A DNA stretch of 64,000 nt, taken from the NCBI RefSeq assembly GCF_015326965.1, contig NZ_CP017659.1:2976001-3040000 (forward strand). Direction: 5' to 3'. The position numbers and the translations under genes were made by a program. The stretch is from Paenibacillus sp. JZ16. Lineage in GTDB: Bacteria; Bacillota; Bacilli; Paenibacillales; Paenibacillaceae. Under the pieces are notes generated by a model. The model had not been told where the DNA came from and searched no databases. It worked only from the letters and a program-made list of their open reading frames with translations. Below, piece after piece: positions 36,486 to 45,616 of this stretch; the stretch's first letter is position 1, and each line of letters opens with the position of its first letter.

Positions 36486-36995
36486 TTAGGCTTTTGGAGC
36501 CAAAATCATAATCATGCTGCGGCCTTCCAATTTCGGTTGACGTTCAATGACGCAGAGATCCGCCACTTCCACCTTCACGCGCTCCAAAATCTTCTGACCA
36601 ATGTTAGCATGGGTGATTTCACGACCACGGAAACGCACGGAGCATTTCACTTTATCGCCGTCTTTCAAAAACTTAACGACATTGCGAAGCTTGGTTTGAT
36701 AATCATGCTCCTCAATGTTGGCTCGGAACCATACTTCTTTGATATCCACAATTTTCTGGTTCTTACGTGCTTCCTTCTCTTTCTTCTGCTGCTCATAGCG
36801 GAATTTACCGTAGTCCATGATGCGGCATACCGGCGGTTTCGCCTGAGGGGCCACGTTCACCAGATCCAGATTGAGATCAATTGCCATTTGCAGTGCTTCA
36901 CGAATCGGCTTGATCCCGATTTGCTCACCTTCGGCACCAACCAAACGTACTTCCTTGGCCCGAATCTCGTCATTGATCATATGTTCCTTACTGAT
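36486..36995 (-). CDS. infC: Translation initiation factor IF-3
   Basis: A 169-residue IF-3 with N-domain (MINDEIRAKEVRLVGAEGEQ), the linker PPVCRIMDYGKFRYEQQKK and C-domain (EVWFRANIEEHDYQTKL). The start is unusual: no ATG matches the family's SKxxxIN N-terminus, but an ATC codon at 36995 gives (M)SKEHMINDE, parallel to the AUU-initiated B. subtilis protein, with GGAGGTGGAGG just upstream. The alternative is ATG at 36980 with AAGGA four bases away. AUC starts at infC fit the known autoregulation of IF-3. Confidence 0.95.
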   Translation of the reverse strand: MSKEHMINDEIRAKEVRLVGAEGEQIGIKPIREALQMAIDLNLDLVNVAPQAKPPVCRIMDYGKFRYEQQKKEKEARKNQKIVDIKEVWFRANIEEHDYQTKLRNVVKFLKDGDKVKCSVRFRGREITHANIGQKILERVKVEVADLCVIERQPKLEGRSMIMILAPKA

Positions 36996-37033
36996 AGTCC
37001 TCCACCTCCAAATTACTTGTTGTTCCTGTTTGC

Positions 37034-37200
37034 AAAAAAAATAAAGGGATGACGGGTTAATCACCGACATCCCTATTTGATACTCATCTCACAAATGAAG
37101 TTAAATCCATTCATTGATTTCGTGATCAAACCAGCCAACACATGTCGGTCAGGTGAGAAGCGGCGCTTCTGCTTGCAATCAGATATTCTGTTTAACAGAC
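37034..37200 (-). ncRNA. L20 leader of infC-rpmI-rplT
   Basis: Between the promoter and infC lies a structured leader. It ends in a terminator: AGGGATG (37045-37051) pairs with CATCCCT (37068-37074), with a long T-run on the - strand (37034-37044). Upstream the - strand reads CTGACCGACATGTGTTGGCTGG, split here as CTGACCGACA and TGTGTTGGCTGG, similar to the L20-binding mimic of 23S rRNA. L20 would favour the terminator. Confidence 0.75.
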
Positions 37201-37206
37201 TACGAT

Positions 37207-37236
37207 AGTATAACAGGTCATCCTATCTTCTGTCAA
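37207..37236 (-). promoter_or_regulatory. Sigma-A promoter of infC operon
   Basis: TTGACA (37231-37236) and TATACT (37207-37212) on the - strand, 18 bases apart; only 25 bases separate it from the end of the upstream glycosyltransferase gene. Confidence 0.8.
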
Positions 37237-37260
37237 CACAGATGCAATATAAATATTGGA

Positions 37261-38499
37261 TTAGCCTTGTTTGCTTTGAACTTCTTCAAGGCGTACAACC
37301 CGGGTGTGCTCCGTATGACTCCACTGCTTGTTGTTCTGCGTGAAGAACGCATACACCGTGATAGGATACCACGACAGCAGGTAAATCGGGAACAGCACCA
37401 GATACATATACACTTTCTTGTATTTCACTTTCTCCAGAATCATCGCGATCATGAACGTGAACACATTCGCCGCGATCGCTGTAAAGCTCAGCCAGAGCGG
37501 TAAATATCCGTACAGATTAGCGATATTCGGACCATCGAAGAATGAGCTGTCAACCCAGATGATGGCCGTCAGCAAGAAAGTCAGCAGTACGATGTAAACG
37601 TTGACTCCGTACAATGCCAAGTCCAGCTTCACGAGGCTGCGTTCTTTAATGGCACGCCACAGCAGCGGGAAGAAATAACGACGGGCAACCGTAAAGTGAC
37701 CCTGCATCCAGCGCAGACGTTGTCTGGCGGAAGCCTTAAACGTAAGCGGCTTTTCGTCAAATACCTTCGCGTCATAGTTGAACTTCGGATACACGCCGCG
37801 CATAACGCTGCGCATCGTGAACTCCAAGTCCTCAACCAGACTGGTTGCACCCCAGCCGATCTCCTTCAAGAGATTGGTCTCAAAGCACATTCCCGTACCG
37901 CCGAGGAAGTTCGCCATGTTCAGATTGCTACGGGAGAGCTGCCACAAGCGGTTGATATACCAGTAAGATACCCCGTAAGAGGCAGTGATCCAGGAATCCT
38001 CAGGATTCTTGGTATCGATATATCCCTGGATAACTCTTGCTCCAGAGCAGAGATCATTGTTCATTTCGTTCAAGAAATTCGGAGCGGCCAGATTATCCGC
38101 GTCAAACATGACAACCGCATCATACTGGCGCGGCATTGCCCAGAGCTCTTTCAGCATCCACTCGATGGCATAACCTTTGCCTCGGAGATTCTGATTCGTG
38201 CGCACGCATGCGTTCATCCCGTGGGCACGGACGATCTCTGCAGTACGATCTGTACAGTTGTCGCAGATGACAAATACGTCGTACAGATGCTTCGGATAAT
38301 CAAGCTGTTTCAGGTTCTCCATTAATGCACCGACAACCTGTTCTTCGTTGTGCGCAGCAACTAACACTGCAAATGATTTATTGGGTTCAAACTGTTGTTT
38401 CTTTTTTCTTTTGACCAGACCAAACAAAGAGAATACGAACTGGTACACACCCACCGCGGCCAAGAATAGTTGGAGCGCGATAAAGATGGCGTCTGTCAT
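37261..38499 (-). CDS. Family 2 glycosyltransferase, membrane-bound
   Basis: A 412-residue processive-type GT2. An N-terminal membrane helix is followed by FAVLVAAHNEEQVVGALMEN, the DxD-type FDADN, GTGMCFETNLL, VEDLEF (catalytic base) and ARQRLRWMQGH (the Q-x-x-R-W motif of BcsA-like synthases), then three to four C-terminal helices. It probably builds a beta-linked surface polysaccharide from a UDP-sugar; the sugar is unknown. ATG at 38499 follows GGGGGTAACGGAG. The divergent GT28-family gene lies 665 bases away. Confidence 0.9.
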   Translation of the reverse strand: MTDAIFIALQLFLAAVGVYQFVFSLFGLVKRKKKQQFEPNKSFAVLVAAHNEEQVVGALMENLKQLDYPKHLYDVFVICDNCTDRTAEIVRAHGMNACVRTNQNLRGKGYAIEWMLKELWAMPRQYDAVVMFDADNLAAPNFLNEMNNDLCSGARVIQGYIDTKNPEDSWITASYGVSYWYINRLWQLSRSNLNMANFLGGTGMCFETNLLKEIGWGATSLVEDLEFTMRSVMRGVYPKFNYDAKVFDEKPLTFKASARQRLRWMQGHFTVARRYFFPLLWRAIKERSLVKLDLALYGVNVYIVLLTFLLTAIIWVDSSFFDGPNIANLYGYLPLWLSFTAIAANVFTFMIAMILEKVKYKKVYMYLVLFPIYLLSWYPITVYAFFTQNNKQWSHTEHTRVVRLEEVQSKQG

Positions 38500-39164
38500 G
38501 ATTCTCCGTTACCCCCTTTTTATAACCCGAGAATGTTTGTTATTTTTTTCTCTCTAAGTTTTTCGCTTTTTTTGTTGTTGCTATGACCCTGTGACTTGTG
38601 TCTGTCCTTCTAGTAGCCTCGGTGCCGCGGGGCAACTTCGCACGTCATACACGATTTTCCACACTTTTGAATCTTTTGTCAAAACCGTGGAATGCTCTAA
38701 TTTACGGAAAAACTTCGTAAAAGAGCTCAGCTTGCAATGTCGTTTGCCAGCAAGCTTCGTTTCAAACGGCTTTAGTTCTTATTTTCATCCGTTTCCTTGC
38801 TTTTTATTTCTCTTGGCTGCCCATTTTTTCTTTTTCGACTTGTCCGCCAATAAATAAACGCAACAGACACCCAAAAAGTTTTCGTTTTTCATTGCTCTTT
38901 CTCTAATAAACTTTTTGATGTCCGTTTGAATCATTGTATCGGCATCTCATACTCAAGTCAAAAGACCACGGACCCTGATTTTCTACAAAATGCGCGCTGC
39001 TGACTAACTCCTTAAGTAGCAAGGCGCCAGCGAGAAGTTTGCCGAACAAAGTTTCCGTTTCCGGGACCAAAGTCCCTGAAACACAAGTGGAGAACGGTTG
39101 ATTTCTTTTCCCAAAGTCGATATGTTAAAGTTAAAGAATAACGCTGCAGAACGGGTGAAAAGTA
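38500..39164. other. Long T-rich intergenic region between two glycosyltransferases
   Basis: A 665-base divergent region without a credible gene. It is full of oligo-T runs on the + strand. Small inverted repeats include TTTACG...CGTAAA near 38700 and CGTTTG...CAAACG near 38745. Closer to the + gene GTTTC-C-GGGAC-CAAA-GTCCC-T-GAAAC (39057-39082) forms a strong hairpin about 80 bases before its start. Both promoters must be here, but none matches consensus clearly. Confidence 0.45.
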
Positions 39165-40292
39165 GTGGCTAAAAAAAGAGTCTTGCTGTTATCTGAAGGG
39201 TTCGGTGCAGGCCATACACAGGCCGCTCATGCACTCTCCAGCAGCCTGCGCCAGTTATCGCCTAGCGTACAGACCAAAGTTCTCGAGCTCGGGAGCTTCT
39301 TGAACCCTAAAATCGCTCCACTGATCATTTCGGCCTACAGAAAGACGATTACAACTCGCCCGAGATTGGTCGGGTACATGTATCGCCATCAAAAGTCCTT
39401 TAATCGCTTTACGGCTTTAGCACTTCACCGAATGTTCTATACAAGCACCAAAAACGTGGTTAGACAGCTCAAACCCGACATCATTGTTTGTACCCATTTT
39501 ATACCAAGTGCGGTCATCTCGCGTTTGAAACGACTGGGCATTGATGTGCCTCTGTGTACCGTTATTACCGATTATGATGCTCACGATACATGGATCAGTC
39601 CAGAGGTCGACCGATATTTCGTGTCCACGCCGGAGGTGAGGCGAAAGCTGCTCAATCGCGGGGTGTCCCAAGCCAAAATTCAGGTTACCGGCATTCCGAT
39701 CCATCCCGACTTCTGGACGCATCCGAGCAAGAAGGAAATCAGGGAACGATTTAATCTGTCCGATATGCCTACCGTGCTTGTAATGGGCGGAGGCTGGGGC
39801 ATCATGAATGACGAAGTGGTGCATGAATTTCTGACCCGATGGCGCGACGAAGTCCAGATCATATTTTGCCTCGGCAATAACGACAAGGGACGCGAGGAGA
39901 TGGAGAACAACCCCCGGTTCCAGCATCCGAACATCCGGATTTTGGGCTTTACGCGCGAGATCGACAAGCTGATGGAGGTGTCGGATTTGCTCGTTACGAA
40001 GCCAGGCGGGATGACATGCACCGAAGGCTTGGCCAAAGGAATCCCGATGCTGTTTCATCAGCCTCTTCCGGGACAGGAAGAAGAGAACTGCCAATATTTC
40101 ACCGCGCAAGGTTTGGGCGAACCTATCCATTCACTGGATGTTCTTGCCAACTGGATGAACAAACTGCTTCATCAATACGATGTGATTCAACAGCAACGGG
40201 CGCAAAATTTGCGAGACATCGAGCGATTCCATCCGATGCAAAGCGCACGCAGCATCATCGACATGCTGGAAAACGAAAAGGTGTACTCCTAA
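39165..40292 (+). CDS. UgtP/MGDG-synthase-type glycosyltransferase (GT28)
   Basis: A 375-residue glycosyltransferase. The N-terminal half has VLLLSEGFGAGHTQAAHALS, the lipid-acceptor motif of MGDG synthases and UgtP, and PDIIVCTHFIP; the C-terminal half has TVLVMGGGWGIMND and the donor-binding TKPGGMTCTEGLAKGIPML. Relatives add glucose or galactose to diacylglycerol to make glycolipids and lipoteichoic acid anchor. GTG at 39165 follows GGGTGAAA. A terminator overlaps its last codons. Confidence 0.86.
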   Translation: MAKKRVLLLSEGFGAGHTQAAHALSSSLRQLSPSVQTKVLELGSFLNPKIAPLIISAYRKTITTRPRLVGYMYRHQKSFNRFTALALHRMFYTSTKNVVRQLKPDIIVCTHFIPSAVISRLKRLGIDVPLCTVITDYDAHDTWISPEVDRYFVSTPEVRRKLLNRGVSQAKIQVTGIPIHPDFWTHPSKKEIRERFNLSDMPTVLVMGGGWGIMNDEVVHEFLTRWRDEVQIIFCLGNNDKGREEMENNPRFQHPNIRILGFTREIDKLMEVSDLLVTKPGGMTCTEGLAKGIPMLFHQPLPGQEEENCQYFTAQGLGEPIHSLDVLANWMNKLLHQYDVIQQQRAQNLRDIERFHPMQSARSIIDMLENEKVYS

Positions 40293-40313
40293 AGAGGGAG
40301 CACACCTTTTTTT
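40277..40313 (+). terminator. Terminator overlapping the 3' end of the GT28 gene
   Basis: AAAGGTGT-A-CTCC pairs with GGAG-C-ACACCTTT and seven T's follow; the left arm includes the last codons and the stop lies in the loop. Confidence 0.85.
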
Positions 40314-40409
40314 GCGCCGTTGTCGGCAAACACGTCATCGAATTGATAGATTTCCTACTATTATAATAGATGCAAGCGCTATCATCGAAGAAACTCTACC
40401 ATATAGACG

Positions 40410-41123
40410 TTATTTACCGTATTTTTCAAGACGATTCTTATGGTAGGAAGCAAGTGCTTCCTTGCCAACAATGGCCTCGCAGCGATGTATCTGCATACCT
40501 TGACCGACGAATTTCGTCTCGTACTCAGTCATCACGTGTTCTTCGTTCAGTCCGTCCCGGTGCAGATCCAGCGAAATATTCGTCATTTGCAAACCATAAT
40601 CGGCAAATGCATTCAGGGAGAACTCAAAAAGCGTAACCGAATCGGTCTTGAAATGAATTTCCCCGCGCTCGTTCAGGATCTGGGAGTACTTGTCCAAAAA
40701 ACGCGGATGCGTCAAACGACGGCGGGCATGCTTGGATTTTGGCCACGGATCGCTGAAGTTTAAATATAAACGTTCGATCTCGCCGGGTTCAAAAACCTGC
40801 TCGACATTCTCGATATTAAACAGCGCCAGCTTCAAATTCGGCGGGGTATCGACACCGTCCTGAGCCCAGACATTGCGTCCCTTTTCGCTTGCGCGGCGAA
40901 TCAGCTCGTCGTACATGTCCACCCCGATAAAATTCACATTCTGATGTTTGTAACTCATCTGGCTTATAAATTGACCTTTGCCCATGCCGAATTCGACATG
41001 GATCGGGAGGTCATTGCCAAATAATGAAGCCCATTTCCCTCTATATTGACCGGGGTCCAAAACGACCAGGTCTTCCTGCTGCTCCAGATTTTCCCGTATA
41101 CCTTTTCTTCCGCGTAAACGCAT
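40410..41123 (-). CDS. trmB: tRNA (guanine-N7-)-methyltransferase
   Basis: A 237-residue SAM-dependent enzyme that makes m7G46 in tRNA. It begins MRLRGRKGIREN, has the SAM motif HVEFGMGKGQFISQM, the acidic IGVDMYDEL, the characteristic LNFSDPWPKSKHARRRL and a C-terminal TEYETKFV. ATG at 41123 has GGAGG eight bases upstream; the longer frame from 41177 is rejected. Single gene. Confidence 0.96.
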   Translation of the reverse strand: MRLRGRKGIRENLEQQEDLVVLDPGQYRGKWASLFGNDLPIHVEFGMGKGQFISQMSYKHQNVNFIGVDMYDELIRRASEKGRNVWAQDGVDTPPNLKLALFNIENVEQVFEPGEIERLYLNFSDPWPKSKHARRRLTHPRFLDKYSQILNERGEIHFKTDSVTLFEFSLNAFADYGLQMTNISLDLHRDGLNEEHVMTEYETKFVGQGMQIHRCEAIVGKEALASYHKNRLEKYGK

Positions 41124-41214
41124 GTCATACCTCCGAAACTTTCCAAGTAAATTTAGAATGATATCCCGATACTGCATTTATTGTGACGAAGTTACTCCCA
41201 AAAGTAAAGCCCCA

Positions 41215-41262
41215 TAGAAAAAGGAACCTATACTCTGCTTAACGCAAAGGCTTAGGTTCCTC
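41215..41262 (-). terminator. Terminator between trmB and the 60-residue gene
   Basis: AGGAACCTA (41222-41230) and TAGGTTCCT (41253-41261) with T-rich sequence on both strands; most likely ends the 60-residue gene on the - strand. Confidence 0.7.
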
Positions 41263-41311
41263 TTTCTTATATTTGGAATTGGGGTTCCGCGATGGTTAAA
41301 CTGTGAATAGT

Positions 41312-41494
41312 CTACCTTTCATTCGACGTAAATTCAAACGTCTTCTCAAAGGCGGCCCGAATCTTGCGACGTGCCGAAGCCTTCACGTCCTGGTTGGAGT
41401 TAAACTCCACGCCAGTAAGGGCTAAAGCTTCGTTCGGGGTAAGCTCCACAGCGATCTTGTCTCTACTGTCATTCTTTACTGTCGATGAATTCAT
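41312..41494 (-). CDS. Small conserved-looking hypothetical protein
   Basis: A 60-residue protein (MNSSTVKNDSRDKIAVELT start) with a helix-rich, charged C-terminal half (VKASARRKIRAAFEKTFEF). ATG at 41494 follows GAGGTGATT. A -10-like TATAAT lies near 41617 on the - strand. No domain is recognised. Confidence 0.6.
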   Translation of the reverse strand: MNSSTVKNDSRDKIAVELTPNEALALTGVEFNSNQDVKASARRKIRAAFEKTFEFTSNER

Positions 41495-41800
41495 TCGTAA
41501 TCACCTCACGGTATTATTGTATCCATGACGTCACACAAATATGAATCCTATCCGATATATACCCATGCCAAAATTGCTTGAATCATATTTTTATTTTTCT
41601 ACTTTAAATATACCAATTATATGCAATTCATTCAAGTAACAACATCTTAATTAGGCTTGAAGACCTGTATATAACGCAAAGTTTTATTTTTTGTTACAAT
41701 GGACATATCTGCTTAAGGATAAGTTAAGTAAAACATGTATACTTTGAGGCACGGCAATCCCTGTCTCTATTCATCTTATGCGGCTATAAAAGGAGCACAC

Positions 41801-42871
41801 ATGAGTACATCACTTAGACCCGCCCCAACATTATGGGGCGACAAACGATTTCATACATGGAATTACGAGATGCGCAGCCAATTCCAGGAAAAAGTATTCA
41901 AGGTTATGCTGGATGCGGGCTTTACGTGCCCGAACCGCGACGGCACGATTGCCAAGGGCGGGTGCACCTTCTGCAGCGCCCGCGGCTCCGGTGATTTTGC
42001 CGGACGACGGCGGGACGATCTTGTTACCCAGTTCAACACCATCCGTGACCGGCAGCACCAGAAGTGGCCGAGCGCCAAATACATCGGTTATTTCCAAGCC
42101 TATACCAACACTTATGCTCCGGTAGAGGAGCTTCGGGAGTACTATGAAGTCATTCTGCAGCAGCCGGGCGTTGTCGGTTTATCGATCGCTACACGCCCGG
42201 ATTGCCTGCCAGACGACGTCGTGGAATACTTGGCCGAGCTGAATGAGCGAACCTATCTCTGGGTGGAAATGGGCCTGCAAACGATCCATGATTCCACCTC
42301 CGAGCTGATCAACCGGGCCCATGATACCGAATGTTATCTGGAAGCGGTCGAAAAGCTGCGCAAGCATAACATTCGTGTCTGCACACACATCATTTATGGC
42401 CTTCCGCAAGAGGACCACGAGATGATGCTCGCCACCGGCCAAGCGGTCTCCAAGATGGATGTGCAGGGAATCAAGATCCATCTGCTGCACCTCATGCGCA
42501 AGACGCCGATGGTGAAGCAATATGAGGCGGGGCTGCTACGGTTCCTGGAACAGGACGAATATATCAGCCTTATCGTAGATAGCCTGGAGTTTTTACCTCC
42601 CGAAATGATCGTGCACCGTCTGACCGGAGACGCTCCACGGGATCTCTTGATCGGACCGACGTGGAGTCTCAAGAAGTGGGAAGTGCTTAACGGCATTGAC
42701 GCCGAGCTCAAGCGCCGGGATACATGGCAGGGTAAATTGTGGGGGGATCCTGATGGGCTTCCTCTCGGTTTTGAGTTTTGCTCACAAGCTCGTGTCCGAA
42801 AGGCTGCGGCCTGGAGACATTGCGCTGGATGCGACGGCGGGAACCGGGGCCGATACGCTGTATCTAGCTAA
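41801..42871 (+). CDS. ytqA: TIGR01212-type radical SAM protein (YtqA)
   Basis: A 356-residue radical SAM protein. FTCPNRDGTIAKGGCTFCSARGSG contains the iron-sulfur cysteines (the C of FTCPNRDG, then GGCTFC), and IGYFQAYTNTYAPVEELRE, SIATRPDCLPDDVVEYL and VEMGLQTIHDSTSELINRAHD are all family blocks. ATG at 41801 has AAAGGAG. The frame runs about 35 codons past the usual end (after DTWQGKLW), so the last 119 bases overlap ytqB in another frame; the tail GDPDGLPLGFEFC... does not look like the family. Substrate unknown (tRNA modification proposed for relatives). Confidence 0.9.
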   Translation: MSTSLRPAPTLWGDKRFHTWNYEMRSQFQEKVFKVMLDAGFTCPNRDGTIAKGGCTFCSARGSGDFAGRRRDDLVTQFNTIRDRQHQKWPSAKYIGYFQAYTNTYAPVEELREYYEVILQQPGVVGLSIATRPDCLPDDVVEYLAELNERTYLWVEMGLQTIHDSTSELINRAHDTECYLEAVEKLRKHNIRVCTHIIYGLPQEDHEMMLATGQAVSKMDVQGIKIHLLHLMRKTPMVKQYEAGLLRFLEQDEYISLIVDSLEFLPPEMIVHRLTGDAPRDLLIGPTWSLKKWEVLNGIDAELKRRDTWQGKLWGDPDGLPLGFEFCSQARVRKAAAWRHCAGCDGGNRGRYAVSS

Positions 42872-43343
42872 ATGCACAGGTTCAAAGGGCAAGGTGTACG
42901 CTTTTGATATTCAGGAACAGGCGCTGCAGCTGACTCGTGATCGGCTTGATAAGGAACCGCCCGGCACCCTTGCGGAGGTTACCCTTCACCATCAGAGCCA
43001 TGCCCTTATGGGAGAATGCGTACCTGAGTGCGAGCATGGCCGTATGGGTGCGATCATGTTCAATCTCGGCTACCTTCCGGCAGATTCATCAGATAAACGG
43101 ATCATGACGGAAACCGCCAGCACACTCACGGCTCTGGAAGCTGCCATCGAGCTGCTCCGTCCCGGCGGCATTATCACCATCGTGCTGTACCCGGGCCATA
43201 AAGGCGGCGATGCCGAAGCGGACGCCGTGCAGGCCTGGGCGGCTGAATTGCCCCCGCACAAGGTGCAAACGATATTGTATCGTGGTCTTCAGCGTTCCGA
43301 AGCGCCATATCTCATTGCACTGGAACGGAAGAAGCCGATATGA
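42753..43343 (+). CDS. ytqB: Class I SAM-dependent methyltransferase (YtqB)
   Basis: A 196-residue methyltransferase of the rRNA MTase family. LRPGDIALDATAGTGADTLYLAK is the SAM-binding motif I, GAIMFNLGYLPADS the catalytic NLGY region, and PGGIITIVLYPGHKGGDAEADAV a downstream block. ATG at 42753 has GGGGGG seven bases before it. The length equals B. subtilis YtqB (about 194 residues). The start lies within the 3' end of ytqA, giving translational coupling. Confidence 0.9.
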   Translation: MGFLSVLSFAHKLVSERLRPGDIALDATAGTGADTLYLAKCTGSKGKVYAFDIQEQALQLTRDRLDKEPPGTLAEVTLHHQSHALMGECVPECEHGRMGAIMFNLGYLPADSSDKRIMTETASTLTALEAAIELLRPGGIITIVLYPGHKGGDAEADAVQAWAAELPPHKVQTILYRGLQRSEAPYLIALERKKPI

Positions 43344-43416
43344 TATAAGTTCTAGGAGAGGTCCCGCACTTACATCCATAGAATATTCCAAACATGATGA
43401 AAGGTAGATGATTACT

Positions 43417-44385
43417 ATGACAAAACCATATCCATTATTGTTCCAACCCGAATTTAAAGAGCGTGTGTGGGGTGGCCGTGCCCTGGAGCAATTCGGCCTG
43501 GATATTCCTGAAGGACATATCGGAGAAGGCTGGATGATCGCCGACCACCCGAACGGCACGACCAGCATTGTGAACGGTGAACTTGCCGGTCGCGGCCTGG
43601 ATCAGGTTCGGGAGCAATTTGGACGGGAGTGGTTTGGCAGCAAGGGATTCTCCGAGGTTAACGGACGTTTCCCCCTGCTGATCAAGCTGCTTGACTGCAA
43701 TGACAACCTCTCCGTTCAGGTGCATCCGACCGATGACTACGAGGGGCTTCCGAAAGGCGAGCTGGGCAAGACTGAAATGTGGTATGTGCTGGATGCGAAG
43801 CCGGACGCCAAAATCATATACGGTCTAAAGGAAGGCGTTAGCCGCGAGACGTTGAAAGAAGCCATGGAAAACGGCACGGTTATGGACCAGCTGCAAGAAG
43901 TGTCCGTAAAAGCCGGAGACACGTTCTACATACCTGCCGGTACGGTGCACGCCCTATGTGCTGGCGTTGTAGTGGCGGAAATTCAGCAAAATTCGGATAC
44001 AACCTACCGGATTTTCGATTATAATCGACCAGGCCTTGACGGTAAGCCGCGCGAGCTTCATATCGAGGACTCCTTGAACGTGACGGCCTACGAAGGATCC
44101 GGCGCGACCACAATGAGCACGGAAGGAACCGCGCCTGGAGAATGGCTTGAGCTTGCCAAGTCTCCCTATTTTGTTGTCGAGAAAGGCGTTGTTAACGGTG
44201 CCTGGTCCTTGTCCACTTCCGCGGAAAGCTTCACGATCGTCGTGGTATGCGATGGTCAAGGAACCCTCAGCTGGGATAACGGCTCCATTGAGTATACGTC
44301 CGGACAATGCTTCCTGCTGCCAGCTAACCTGGGTGCATATACGCTGGACGGGCAATCTACGGTTCTTCGTTCATATCTTCCATAA
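43417..44385 (+). CDS. manA: Mannose-6-phosphate isomerase, class I
   Basis: A 322-residue zinc isomerase linking mannose-6-P and fructose-6-P. Motifs: FQPEFKERVWGGRALEQFG, then QVHPTDDYEG (Gln/His zinc ligands), KTEMWYVLDA (Glu) and PAGTVHALC (His). The C-terminal beta domain is small, as in Bacillus ManA. ATG at 43417 is preferred because AAAGGT is too near (three bases) to the upstream ATG at 43408. It is in line with ytqB upstream (73-base gap). Confidence 0.94.
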   Translation: MTKPYPLLFQPEFKERVWGGRALEQFGLDIPEGHIGEGWMIADHPNGTTSIVNGELAGRGLDQVREQFGREWFGSKGFSEVNGRFPLLIKLLDCNDNLSVQVHPTDDYEGLPKGELGKTEMWYVLDAKPDAKIIYGLKEGVSRETLKEAMENGTVMDQLQEVSVKAGDTFYIPAGTVHALCAGVVVAEIQQNSDTTYRIFDYNRPGLDGKPRELHIEDSLNVTAYEGSGATTMSTEGTAPGEWLELAKSPYFVVEKGVVNGAWSLSTSAESFTIVVVCDGQGTLSWDNGSIEYTSGQCFLLPANLGAYTLDGQSTVLRSYLP

Positions 44386-44442
44386 ACAGGGTATAAAGTA
44401 TTGAAATAAACCATTCGTTTTTGTGGAGGTGTTAGGCCTGAA

Positions 44443-45414
44443 ATGCAAACCGACACGTTTACGATGCTGAATACGCAGGGCATGCATGTTTTTGTATATC
44501 AATGGCTGCCGGAGCCGGACCATCCCGTTCGTGCCATCGTGCAAATTGCGCATGGCATGTGCGAAACCGGCATACGATACGAGGAGCTTGCTGAGTTGCT
44601 TACAGCACACGGTTACGCTGTGTACTGCAACGACCATCGGGGTCATGGACAAACGTCCGGCCTTACACTTCTCGGCGATGCCGGGGAAGACGGTTTCGAA
44701 GGAATGATTGAAGACCTGCTGCTTCTTGCTTCCGAGCTTAAGAAGCGCCATGCCGGTGTTCCACATTACTTGATGGGTCACAGCATGGGGTCTTTTTTGA
44801 CCCAAAAGATCATGTGTTTGAACGGCGAATTATTCGACGGATTCATTCTGTCCGGCACCAATGGTCCACAGGGACTGCTGGCGTTCGGTTTGAATCTGGC
44901 AGCGGTACAAATGCGCCTTCAAGGAAACACGCACCGGAGTCTGATGCTGAACGCCATCGTGTTCGGCCCTTACAACAAAGGTTTCGGCCCTATTCGCACT
45001 CCATTCGATTGGTTGTCCCGGGATGAAACGGAAGTGGATAAGTATATCAACGACCCCTATTGCGGTCAGGTATGCAGCGCTCGTTTCTTCCGTGATTTCT
45101 TCAAGCTGCTGTCCCAGATCCATAAACCTCAATTGATGGAATGCCTTCTAAAGGATAAGCCGGTCTACATTTTCTCGGGCGAGGATGATCCGGTCGGACA
45201 CCGCGGAAAAGGCGTACGGCGTTTGATCGAAATGTACCGGAAACATGGCATCCAGGATCTTGAATACCGTTTGTATCCCGGCGGTCGCCACGAAATGCTG
45301 CATGAAATCAACCGGGATGAAGTTGCGGCACATGTTCTCGACTGGCTAGAACGGCACACCTCGGAATCGCATGGGACAGCAGACGACGCCGCGAGAATCG
45401 AAACCCGTATGTAA
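44443..45414 (+). CDS. Alpha/beta hydrolase (lysophospholipase-like)
   Basis: A 323-residue hydrolase. GHSMGSFL holds the nucleophilic serine, GEDDPVGHRGKGV the acid and GGRHEMLHE the histidine. IAHGMCETGIRYEELAELL with DHRGHGQTSG places it in the monoglyceride lipase/lysophospholipase group. It lacks a signal peptide. ATG at 44443 follows GGAGGTG. It is 57 bases after manA and ends at a strong terminator. Confidence 0.88.
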   Translation: MQTDTFTMLNTQGMHVFVYQWLPEPDHPVRAIVQIAHGMCETGIRYEELAELLTAHGYAVYCNDHRGHGQTSGLTLLGDAGEDGFEGMIEDLLLLASELKKRHAGVPHYLMGHSMGSFLTQKIMCLNGELFDGFILSGTNGPQGLLAFGLNLAAVQMRLQGNTHRSLMLNAIVFGPYNKGFGPIRTPFDWLSRDETEVDKYINDPYCGQVCSARFFRDFFKLLSQIHKPQLMECLLKDKPVYIFSGEDDPVGHRGKGVRRLIEMYRKHGIQDLEYRLYPGGRHEMLHEINRDEVAAHVLDWLERHTSESHGTADDAARIETRM

Positions 45415-45438
45415 AAGAATGTTGCAGGACGAATTAAA

Positions 45439-45490
45439 AAGGGGGTGTCCCAAAAAGGTCGATTAACCTTTTGGGACACCCCCTTCTCTG
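45439..45490 (+). terminator. Very strong terminator after the hydrolase gene
   Basis: AAGGGGGTGTCCC with following AAAAGGT (45439-45459) pairs with ACCTTTT then GGGACACCCCCTT (45465-45485), nearly 20 bp of stem. Confidence 0.88.
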
Positions 45491-45616
45491 TTGTGACGCT
45501 GTGCATATCCACCCTTAACATAAAATTCCTTAGTAAATGGAAACCTTTTTAATTCGACAAGCTATCCGCCAAGTAAGTAAACCTACTTAACAGAAAGCCC
45601 AGCCCCTTTCAGCTCC

